A stretch of DNA of 64,000 nucleotides from contig BSBM01000636.1 in the NCBI GenBank assembly GCA_027924585.1, positions 5,906,001-5,970,000 of the forward strand, in the 5' to 3' direction. Of the stretch, positions 32,587 through 41,280 are shown one piece after another. The position numbers were made by a program, and so were the translations under genes. The stretch comes from Larix kaempferi (Eukaryota; Streptophyta; Pinopsida; Pinales; Pinaceae). The stretch's first letter is position 1. Every line of letters starts with the position of its first letter. The notes below the pieces were generated by a model. That model searched no databases. It was given only the letters and a program-made list of their open reading frames with translations, and was not told the origin of the DNA.

Positions 32587-35475
32587 GTGGCCAACATCCC
32601 AGATAACATTAGGCCTCCTGAGCAAGCTGTGTTGATTCATTACCTCAACGCATTTGAGGGATACCTTGGCTATCACCTCAAAGACAAAGACCCTAAAGAT
32701 CTAAAAGAAGCACAAGATAATGCTAGGAAGGATGAGGCAAATGCTGCTTCCATGGGGAAGCAAAATTTCTTTGATTTAATCAGTGCCTCGTCTTCTAGAT
32801 ATGAACCCAAAGCTAAAAAGGGGAAAGAACCAAGTAAGGATCCCAACGATATGATGGAGAGTATGCATGAAATGATGAAAAACTTGACTCTCCTGACTAG
32901 GGATCTAGCTAAGAGCAAAGAATCGAAAAGGTATAGGCAACCTTATGGCCCAAAACCTTATTGGAACCCACAAAAGAGGCCTAATAATGAGAATGATAGA
33001 AGAAACCCTGTGAGCCAAACGTCACCTCCTGGTTTTAACTGGTCTGAAGAACAAAAAGAGGATGATCCTGAGTATCCCACTCATGGTGAAGATACTCAAG
33101 ATTCTCCAAAGAACATTAATTGGGTCGAAAACTTAGATAAGGACTTTGGAAGAATTTTGATCAATCAAGAAGAAAAGTTTGTAGAAGACCCTAGTCCTAG
33201 TTTTCCCATTTATGCCACTGAACAGCCTGAAAGTAGTGGCCAAGCTCCTATTAGAATTTATCAACGAAGAAAGGATGGCCAAAAGCCTACCCCTTTCATT
33301 GAAAGGAAGAATAGTGAGCTTCCTAGCCCAGTGAGTGAGCCAATTCCTCTCCCGGAGTATGACTTAGATATCAACATTGAGAGAGAGTTGGATAAAGTTA
33401 TGCACAATATTCCACTCACCGAATTAATGAAAATCCCATCGATTAAAGAGCAAGTGGTAGAACTTTTCGAGAGTATCCCTGAGACTGTCGCAAGTAATGG
33501 TGAAGATCCATCTCTTCCAGACTTAACACCTAGTGCTATGGTTGAAGAAGAGGAGGATCCTCCCATTAACATCCAGACTGCCTTGTACGAAAGGAAGAAT
33601 AGTGGCCATCAACCATTTTATCTTACACTCCATATTGTTGGCACCCTTCTTCATAACTGTATGTTGGATTTTGGTGCTTCCATGAATGTCATGCCATTAC
33701 AAGTCATGGAAGCCATGGGATTAAAAATCACTAGGCCTTATGGGAACGTTTGTGGGATCGACTCAAGACCAGTTCAAGTTTTTGGTTTAATAAAGAACTT
33801 GAGAGCTGACTTATTTTCATGCCCAGATATATCCATGCTAATGGACATAGTAGTTATAGATCTTCCCCCAGTCTACGAAATGCTTTTGTGTAGAAAGTGG
33901 TCTGCTGGATTAGGGGGACATCTTCAAATTGACTTATCATACGCTACTATCCCTAACTCTGATGGGTCATTGGTTAGGATATATCGGGAGCCATTTTACG
34001 ATGGTCATCTTGAAAGTTATGAGGATGGTGTAAGGAACACTTATGGTGAGGGTGAGTTACTGCCTGAGGGCGTTTTTATGGTCATGGGTAGCCATAGTGA
34101 GGATTATAGTACAGGAAGAGAAGAAATTTGGAGATCTTTTGGAGACAATAGTTCTTCTGAGGAAGAAAGGGAAAGAGCTAATTTTGCTAGAGAAATAAAT
34201 CTTCAATTGCATCGTGGTGAAGTGTCGGAAGAAATTAGAGCTTCAAACCAACTTAGTGATGTGGAGCCACACATTGACCAACCTGAGCCCATCACTAAAA
34301 CAAATAACTCTGAGACTGACTTAGATCGAATAAGAAGGGGTGAAGTTATACCTAGGACGGTTAATGAGTGGATTGACTTGGTTGATAATAACATGGAAAG
34401 AGAAAGGCAAGGGCTTGTTCACATCATTCCTTGGACAAACCATAATGAAGGAACACATCTTTCCCCTATTTTGGGGAATGACGAAGAACCTAATGAATAT
34501 CATTTTACCGATGTTCCCGATCATTTATCTCATATGTCCCTGGAAGATGGTATATTGAGGCAAGTGAATGACAACTCTATGAGTTGGCAAGAACATGCCT
34601 TAATACACGATGCTCTTGAGGGAGAGTTCTCATTGAATAACTTGGATATCTTTCAGGAAGAACCCCAAGCCAGCATAACAACCAATGGTGATGAGTTGTC
34701 TTTACGTTATCCATTGCTTAGGGATGTCCCTAGTTTCCTTTTTCCCCGTGAGTTGCCTATTAGTGAAGAGAGTACGGACTCCATTGATACATCTCGCACT
34801 CCTACTCCTTCACAAACATCTTTAGACATGGGAGCTCAGAAGGATTCTAACACGGTTTCAAGCCGTCCGTCATTTCCCACTAGTCATCTGGCAACTTTAG
34901 AAGGTGTGGTTGTTCCCATCCCATTTGGAGAGGGTAGTAGAAGTATTGAAAATCAAAACATGCCATCTTCAATGGATGACGAGGAGGAAGAGGATTTTGT
35001 AAGAGACTTTTGGACTGTGGGAGAAATTCCCAAGTATATCATTTTCCCACAGAGTGAAGAGCCAAGAATTGAACATCCTAGGAGAAGAGTGATTCAGGAA
35101 GTTCTAGTTGGTAGTGTAGCCATTCCTTTGGATGGTGGACCTCCCAAGTTTGATGCAATTCCTTCTAACAGGAATTCTAGGATTGTCACACCTCAACCTC
35201 GATGCAACACTGATATCCATCCCATTCCTGTTCGAAACATTGAAGCCACCCCTGAGTATGTAAATCGTCGTAGGTTTGCCAGCGGTGATAGGGTTGTTGT
35301 TCCTAATGATTTATTTTACATACGATCTAGGGGATCTGGTGACATTTGGGTTGGACCACTCACAGTTGAGCGCTGTATCGATGATTTGTGTTTCCTTGTT
35401 ATTGAGAGTGGGCAGAAGATCATGCCACCTATCAATCAGAGAGAGTTGAGGGATTATATCCCCAACTTGACTTGA
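32587..35475 (+). CDS. Gypsy-1 962-codon frame: Gag C-terminus, retropepsin, acidic region, GPY/F-like end
   Basis: Uninterrupted for 2.9 kb. Residues about 1-130 complete Gag (IVANIPDNIRPPEQAVLIHY just at the start, then a Lys-rich tail). About 345-480 form a retropepsin: NCMLDFGASMNVMP (DFGA in place of DSGA), GLKITRPYG, MDIVVIDLPPVYEMLLCRKW, LGGHLQIDLSYATIP. About 500-890 is an acidic, Ser/Pro-rich region with no domain I know. The last 70 residues (RFASGDRVVVPNDLFY, SGDIWVGPLTVERC, MPPINQRELRDYIPNL) resemble the GPY/F module that closes many gypsy integrases. Reverse transcriptase, RNase H and the integrase core are absent. The protease Ser-to-Phe change may reduce activity. The real translation start is upstream, beyond the Gag break. 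Confidence 0.8.
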   Translation: MANIPDNIRPPEQAVLIHYLNAFEGYLGYHLKDKDPKDLKEAQDNARKDEANAASMGKQNFFDLISASSSRYEPKAKKGKEPSKDPNDMMESMHEMMKNLTLLTRDLAKSKESKRYRQPYGPKPYWNPQKRPNNENDRRNPVSQTSPPGFNWSEEQKEDDPEYPTHGEDTQDSPKNINWVENLDKDFGRILINQEEKFVEDPSPSFPIYATEQPESSGQAPIRIYQRRKDGQKPTPFIERKNSELPSPVSEPIPLPEYDLDINIERELDKVMHNIPLTELMKIPSIKEQVVELFESIPETVASNGEDPSLPDLTPSAMVEEEEDPPINIQTALYERKNSGHQPFYLTLHIVGTLLHNCMLDFGASMNVMPLQVMEAMGLKITRPYGNVCGIDSRPVQVFGLIKNLRADLFSCPDISMLMDIVVIDLPPVYEMLLCRKWSAGLGGHLQIDLSYATIPNSDGSLVRIYREPFYDGHLESYEDGVRNTYGEGELLPEGVFMVMGSHSEDYSTGREEIWRSFGDNSSSEEERERANFAREINLQLHRGEVSEEIRASNQLSDVEPHIDQPEPITKTNNSETDLDRIRRGEVIPRTVNEWIDLVDNNMERERQGLVHIIPWTNHNEGTHLSPILGNDEEPNEYHFTDVPDHLSHMSLEDGILRQVNDNSMSWQEHALIHDALEGEFSLNNLDIFQEEPQASITTNGDELSLRYPLLRDVPSFLFPRELPISEESTDSIDTSRTPTPSQTSLDMGAQKDSNTVSSRPSFPTSHLATLEGVVVPIPFGEGSRSIENQNMPSSMDDEEEEDFVRDFWTVGEIPKYIIFPQSEEPRIEHPRRRVIQEVLVGSVAIPLDGGPPKFDAIPSNRNSRIVTPQPRCNTDIHPIPVRNIEATPEYVNRRRFASGDRVVVPNDLFYIRSRGSGDIWVGPLTVERCIDDLCFLVIESGQKIMPPINQRELRDYIPNLT

Positions 35476-36293
35476 GCTAGGACTCCTCTTGCCTGTTTAG
35501 AGTAGGTAGGTCTTCAAATAAGCTCCCTTGAGTAGTAGGTTTGACGTGCTTTCCTTTTGCTGAGTTCTGAGTTTCGCCAAGTCTTTTGAGTTGCTTCTGG
35601 AGTGTTGAGTATCTTTCTTTTCCTTGAGTGTTGTAGTTCTTCTGTGCCAAGTGAGTTGAGTGTGCCACTTGCACAACATTGTTACAATCTTTTTTCTATT
35701 TCACAAGTATTTCGCTTAACTATCTTGTTCGCAATATTTGCTTCAAGTACCTAATTTTCAGCTCAATATTGTTTCACATATCTTTGGCTCATTAAGTTGT
35801 TCATTTTAGTGCTTATGTGACATCTTGATTATCTATTTACAAGCATATTCCATTTACATGTTCATTTGCTGGAAGTTATTATTTCGTGATATATTTTTTT
35901 AGTGAATGAGTCAATACTTAGGAAAGGTACTTGTCTAATTTATTTATTGCGACTCCATAGCCCGAGTAGAGACGGCACTGGTCTTATTAATTGGTTAATT
36001 ATCTCTCTCTTGCATTTGATCATTGGTTGATTGCTAAAGCGTTTGCTTGTCATTGAAAGATTTTGCATCAATGCACATTGATTGTCATTTTACTGTTGTA
36101 ACTTACAACTCCAAAAAACTTAAAAAGAAACTTAGTAGTTAGGGACTATCCCCCTTGAACTTTAGGAGTTGTGGTCTAAACGGAGGAGTTAAGGACCGAG
36201 GTGACAGTGGGTTCTTAACTCATAGTTTCCCTTTGGAACACACACATCGGTTGGGAGACTTACCTGTGTGCAAGTGTGTTTTAGGCGGCAACA
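35476..36293 (+). repeat. LTR-B fragment (5' LTR end of Gypsy-2)
   Basis: The right part (from about 35930) matches the end of the solo LTR at 51305-55965: shared GACTCCATA..GGCACTGGTC, AGGGACTAYCCCCCTT, CTAAACGGAGGAG and the terminal GGCGG(A)CAACA. It ends at 36293, directly before a tRNA-Asp type primer site. The junction between the Gypsy-1 tail and LTR-B lies somewhere in 35476-35930 and is not resolved. No gene here. Confidence 0.75.
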
Positions 36294-36297
36294 TTTT

Positions 36298-36315
36298 TGG
36301 CGTCATTGTTGGGGA
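36298..36315 (+). other. Gypsy-2 primer-binding site (tRNA-Asp type, decayed)
   Basis: TGGCGTCATTGTTGGGGA; three changes from TGGCGCCGTTGCCGGGGA, all compatible with C-to-T or G-to-A decay. Confidence 0.75.
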
Positions 36316-36581
36316 CAAGTCTCTTGTCCTTGGGTAGTCGACTTTTAATTTTAACTTTGTAAAAAACTTAAAATTTTTATAACATAAGTTGTTAGGCATT
36401 GCTTAATCTTGAAGTGGCGACTCCAATTTCGAATTCTGTAAGGTATTCTACTAGGAGAAATTCTAGGGGTGTGTTTGTCCCCCTCCTTGAACTTGAAAGG
36501 GTTTACAGGAGGAGATTAAACAGACTAGCTCCTCGTAGACTCCTCACAAGTCTTGGAGAATAAGCAATTTCTGATATACAT

Positions 36582-37272
36582 TTGTTATTTGCTAATAATA
36601 ATCCTTTAACAAATTCACCCATGGATGCTTTGTATGATCCATGTGATTTTTCAGCTATCCATGGTTTTCCTCATCCTATTCCTGACAAAGCACTTGAGAA
36701 ATTGCCTTCTTTTCAGGGAGACAAAGTTGTTAGTGCAAAGGTTCACATTCGGAATTTTAGCTCATGTATTAGAAAGTGGTGCAATGCCCATAATTATGAG
36801 GATGTGAAAATGAAACTCTTTGTCTTGTCCTTGGAGGAAGATGCCCTTGATTGGTTCAGTGAACAAGATGATGATAAGTTTAAGAATCTTCAAGATATCT
36901 TGACTGCTTTTAATGCAAGATGGGGTTATATAAAGGATAATCGTTATCTTTTGGCTGATTTACATTCAAGTAAGAAAAAAGAAAATGAAACTATGGAAGA
37001 GTTCAATAAAAGGTTCAATGAATTGGTCAAAAGTACGCCTCAAAATATCAAACCTCTTGATGATACAATTTTGATTTATTACATGGAATCCTTTGTTGGA
37101 GAAATTGTGTATGAGTTAAGAGATAAGGAACCAACAACTCTAAGAGATGCACAAAAAATGGCAATCAAAATTGATAAGAACATGCAAACTTCTGGCAAGT
37201 CTAATCTTCTTGGTTTTACAAGGGGAACTTCTTCAAAACCTCTTGAGAATAAGAAGACATTAGAGAGATTTT
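36582..37272 (+). pseudogene. Gypsy-2 Gag
   Basis: MDALYDPCDFSAIHGFPHPI then FQGDKVVSAKVHIRNF, MKLFVLSLEEDALDWFSE, FNARWGYIKDNR, ETMEEFNKRFNELVKSTP and ILIYYMESF: a complete retrotransposon-Gag core of 230 codons. The reading frame is terminated by the inserted TIR element (the TGA is formed at the insertion edge) and resumes at about 38183 with SNEKTEVHESPNES. Related to the Gag-like frame of Element C (shared DFSxIHGFP). Confidence 0.85.
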
Positions 37273-38174
37273 GAGGTCAAAAAATGGCCTCCTAAGAGAT
37301 GTACTACAAAAATATGAGATATATTAAAATATTATGAATTGGGGGTTTTATGGGGTAGGTATATATGACAAGTCACCTCCCACACTATTTTCTATGCACA
37401 ATATAACTAACCATGGTTGAGTTGCTTTTCAAAATTCACTAGAAATAAAATTAATAAAATAAGTCTACATTGATGTGACTAAGATTCATTGTAAATTCCC
37501 AAAAATTTATTGTCCTTTAACATTTATTTGTCTTGAACTTGCAAATGAAATTAAATAATAAATAATATTTTTAAGAGCTATTTTTTTAATTTTATGTTGA
37601 CTTTTTATATTTAGTACTTTTCTCATGAATTTAATTGAGAATTTATTTACATGTAAAATGTTAATAATATTATTATAATCCAAATTGCATTATTATTATT
37701 ATTTATTAAATCTATTATTATTATTCTTTATTAGTTTGACATTATGTTATTAAATAGAATGGAGTGAATATATAATTTAAAATTAAAAATATAAAAATGA
37801 TAATATATTATTTTATAAAAAAATGTGAAATGACTTTCTTTATGAATTAAGAGTACTTCACATGAAAATGACAATAATATTATTTTATGAGAAAGTGTGA
37901 AAAGACATTCATTATGAGTACTTTACTTGAAAATGACAATAATATTATTTTATGAAAAGACTATCATTATGAGTACTTTACTTTGTGACTTAAAAGTACT
38001 TACACCACTACTTTGGTTAACTATGTGTTTTCATCCACCATAGAAAATTTGACAAATAAACATTCTTAACTCATGCAATGCCACCTCACCAAGGGGGATG
38101 ATGTCATCTACTAGAATGTGATTGGTTGTTTTTTATAGTACATTTTCTTTGTTTTGAGGCCATTTTTTGACCTC
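37273..38174. mobile_element. TIR element (MITE-like), about 0.9 kb
   Basis: Ends with a perfect 19-bp inverted repeat, GAGGTCAAAAAATGGCCTC (37273-37291) and its complement (38156-38174); the pairing extends four more bases outward on each side (TTTT/AAAA). It interrupts the Gypsy-2 Gag frame. The interior is AT-rich, non-coding, and has about 2.7 copies of a repeat of roughly 70 bp (from about 37800, 37873 and 37940; shared AATATTATTTTATGA). A 4-bp ATTT can be drawn on both sides as a target duplication but the A/T context leaves it uncertain, so the superfamily is open. Confidence 0.82.
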
Positions 38175-38242
38175 AAAATTTCTCCAATGAGAAAACTGAA
38201 GTTCATGAATCACCAAATGAATCTGTTAAAGAACTTAATGAG

Positions 38243-39613
38243 ATGATTAAGCAAATGCAGTTGAACCATGCTAGTCAAATGGAAGCCATGCAAAACAGAT
38301 TAATAGCCATGGAAAGAGCTCAAACTCATAAAGTCGATCCTAAGCATAATGAGAAGTGGCAAAAGAAGCCTCATCAAGCTATTCCGTATTGTAGACCTTG
38401 TGTGACTTTTCATGAAGAGTCAACTTGTCATGTTTTCCTTCAACTTTGTAGGGGTGAGCCTTCTACATCAGAAAATGAGCAAATTAATGTTTGTGGTGAT
38501 GAAGAGCCTATGTCAAGAGAAGAATGGTTAGAGTTCATGGAACAAAGTAGGATTGATTATGTGAGTGATCCAATTGATAGAGTAACTGAAGTCTATGGAC
38601 AAAAACCCACTCAAAGGCAAGTTTTAGAAATGGCAAGGCATAAAGGGTTCACTTACCAAAGGAGAGGAAAGCAAAATCAAGAAAAGATCCAAGCAAGCAC
38701 TCCCAAGGTACCTTTTCTCCCCAAAGATTATGTTTCTTCAAGAGAAGATTTTAATGTTGATTTAGGAGATTATGTGAAACGCTTAAAAGTGTCGATTCCT
38801 TTCCTAGAGTGCGTGAAGATGGATGGTCAAAGGGATAGCCTTCTTCAAGCCATTAATGACTCCCCTCCAACTGAAGCTAGCCTGTCAAAGAATAATAAAA
38901 GAAATTTTGATAGGCCACAAGTTATAGCCTACCAAGATGCACCTATGATTTTGCAAGTAGCTGATAGAGGAAATCAAAAGAATCAACCATTTTTCATCAC
39001 TTTGCTTGTGAATGGCTCCAACCTTTACAATTGTATGCTTGATTCTGGTGCAACTTCAAATGTTATGCCTAAGAAGGTGATGGAACAACTTAACTTAAGA
39101 ATTTCAAGGCCTTACCATAAAATTTGTGCCATGGATAGTAAAAAGATGGAAGTATGTGGTTTGATAAAGGATCTACAAGTGCATTTGGCTATGTTTCCTA
39201 ATATACAATTAACAATGGATGTAGTAGTTGTTGATGTGCCTAATGCCTGGGGCATGCTAATCTCTAGAAAAACTGTTGCTGACTTGGGTGGAAATATACA
39301 AATGGACCTCACATATGCTATTATTCCCACTGTAGATGGAACCATGGTTAGACTAAACAGGGAGCCAGAAAGAAGGTACCACATTGAAGACCCCAAATTC
39401 CCAAAGAATGAATTAAAGTATAAAGAAGATGGGATTGGGAATTATGCCATCCTTGCTAATTTTCTAGACCCTATAAAAGAAACGGATGAAAGCAAAGATT
39501 TAGATAAAGTATGGCATATGCATTTGTTGGTGCACATTCTAGATCTGGTAAAGGTTCTGGTATTGTCATCAAGTCTCCTTTTGGTCAAGTCCACAAGTTT
39601 GCTTATAGATTAG
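38243..39613 (+). pseudogene. Gypsy-2 Gag tail and retropepsin
   Basis: Helical start (MIKQMQLNHASQMEAMQNRL), a Cys/His patch (PYCRPCVTFHEESTC), a conserved-looking segment EEWLEFMEQSRIDYVSDP, then the protease: YNCMLDSGATSNVMPKKVM, LRISRPYHKICAMDS, LTMDVVVVDVPNAWGMLISR, DLGGNIQMDLTYAIIP. The DSGAT motif is intact. The correct frame is left near 39520, where a one-base loss shifts into the next domain; the last 35 codons of this open frame are therefore not native. Confidence 0.85.
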
Positions 39614-40191
39614 AATTTGATGCCACTAATAATGTAGCTGAGTATGAAGCTTTGTTGCTTGGTTTGGAAGCTTGCAAGGGCATGGGTATTAAGTTGTTGA
39701 ATATTAAGGGGGATTCAGATTTGATTGTGTCACAAGTCAAAGGTCAGTTTGCATGCAAATCTGAAAGATTAAAAAGGTATAGGGATGCGGTATTGAATAG
39801 TATGGAATTCTTTGAGGCATTGAATCTTACTGCTATTCCTAGAGAGTTTAATTCTGAGGCTGATGAACTTGCTGTTGTTGCTTCTACTTTACAACCTTCA
39901 GAAAATTTGGCTAAGGAAGAAATTAAAATGGGAATCATATTTAGGCCTTCAGCTCCTGATAATATGAATCATTGGCAAGTTTTCAACGATAATAAGCAAG
40001 CCATTAATTTCTTAAACAACTTGCATGAGTTTGTTGATTTTAAAGTTGATTGTAAAGAAGAGGGTCATGATTACCCCGAGTGTGATCCGCAAGTTAACCC
40101 AACCTCTAGAACTATAGTTTCTCTTGAGCAACTGTTTGAGAGGCATGATGGACTAGAAAAAAGAAAGAAAAGAAAATCTAAACCCAGGTGA
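39511..40191 (+). pseudogene. Gypsy-2 additional RNase H, upstream of reverse transcriptase
   Basis: RNase HI of the type found as a second RNase H in Tat-lineage elements: GKGSGIVIKSPFG, LEFDATNNVAEYEALLLGLE (catalytic Glu), IKGDSDLIVSQVKG (catalytic Asp), RYRDAVLNSMEFF and REFNSEADELAVVAS (late Asp). The first catalytic Asp (FDGA in Gypsy-3) is Val here (FVGA). It sits between protease and reverse transcriptase, followed by a Lys/Arg-rich linker (EKRKKRKSKPR) 40 bp before the polymerase frame. It would degrade RNA in RNA-DNA hybrids; the lost Asp predicts inactivity. Confidence 0.85.
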
Positions 40192-40231
40192 CCATATTGA
40201 AGTCAATATAGGAACTAGTGAGGATCCTAGA

Positions 40232-41280
40232 ATGGTGAAAATTGGAAAGAATACCCCTAATGAAGCAAATAAACAAATAATAAATCTTTTGAAGGATTAT
40301 AGGGATGTTCTAGCTTTCACGTATGATGAGCTTAAAGTCTATAAGGAGGATATCCTTCAGCATACAATCCCCTTAAGAGAAAAAGCTAAGCCAATTAGAC
40401 AAAAGTTAAGGCAAATCAATTCCAAGTTAGCTCCTTTGGTCAAAGCAGAGTTAGAAAAACCATTGGCTGCCAAAATAATAGCTCCGACAAGATATTCCTC
40501 TTGGTGTTCAAATTTGGTTGTGGTTAGAAAGAAAAATGGGTCAATCGGATTATGTGTGGATTTCAAAAATCTAAATGTTGTTGGTGATAGACAACTATCC
40601 CCTTCCTAAAATGGAAACACTTCTTCAAAGAGTAACAGGTTCAGGAATGATGTCAATGCTTGATGGTTTTTCTGGTTATAACCAAGTCATGGTCAAAGAG
40701 GAAGATAGGCATAAAACTACATTTATTATGCCTTGGGGCACTTTTGAGTATTTAAGAATGCCTTTCGGTTTAACTAATGTTGGGGCTACATTTCGAAAAG
40801 CCATGGATTTTGCTTTCAAAGGGTTAATTGGAAAAATCATTGAAATATATCAAGATGATTTAACAGTTTTTTCAAAGGATGGGAAAAGTCATATTGGTCA
40901 TCTAAAACAAGTTTTTGAAAGATGTAGAGAATTTGGGATTTCATTAAATCCTTCCAAGTCAGTTTTTGGGGTAACTGAAGGAAAAAATTTGGGCCATATC
41001 GTTTCCCAAGATGGAGTTAAAGTAGATCCTGAAAGGATTGAGGTAATTGCAAAGATCCCTTTGCCCACATCAAAGAAGTCCCTTCAATCCTTCAATGGAA
41101 AGATTAACTTTGTTCACAGGTTTATTCCAAACTATGATGAAATAGCTAAGCCACTTTATAAGTTGCTTAAAAATGATGCAAAATGTGAATGGGATGAACA
41201 AGGTAAGAAAGCCTTTAAAGAAATTAAAGCTGCCATATCTAAAGCCCTTGTCCTGGTAAGCCCAGATTATTATAAGGACT
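40232..41280 (+). pseudogene. Gypsy-2 reverse transcriptase, cut by solo LTR-A
   Basis: DVLAFTYDELKVYKEDILQH, PTRYSSWCSNLVVVRKKNGS, a frameshift near 40585, then IDNYPLPKMETLLQRVTG, SMLDGFSGYNQVMVKEEDR, LRMPFGLTNVGATF, catalytic IEIYQDDLTVFSK, LGHIVSQDG and FNGKINFVHRFIPNY. It stops at ALVLVSPDYYKD, exactly where LTR-A begins, and the next residues (FSFAFEDTIAGVLLQTND) resume at 49891. Confidence 0.92.

Larger units (their letters stand above)
28690..35475 (+). mobile_element. Gypsy-1 (family A): non-autonomous long-LTR Ty3/gypsy element
   Basis: Begins with a complete 2,961-bp LTR, followed by a tRNA-Asp primer site and a Gag-protease-acidic-GPY/F coding region without reverse transcriptase, RNase H or integrase core. 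The 3' LTR is not found: after 35475 the sequence passes into LTR-B of the neighbouring element, so this copy lost its 3' end. The same LTR family occurs at 25335-27533, 41281-49885, 42053-46604 and 50601-57376, so the family was active although its coding copy lacks polymerase. Confidence 0.85.
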
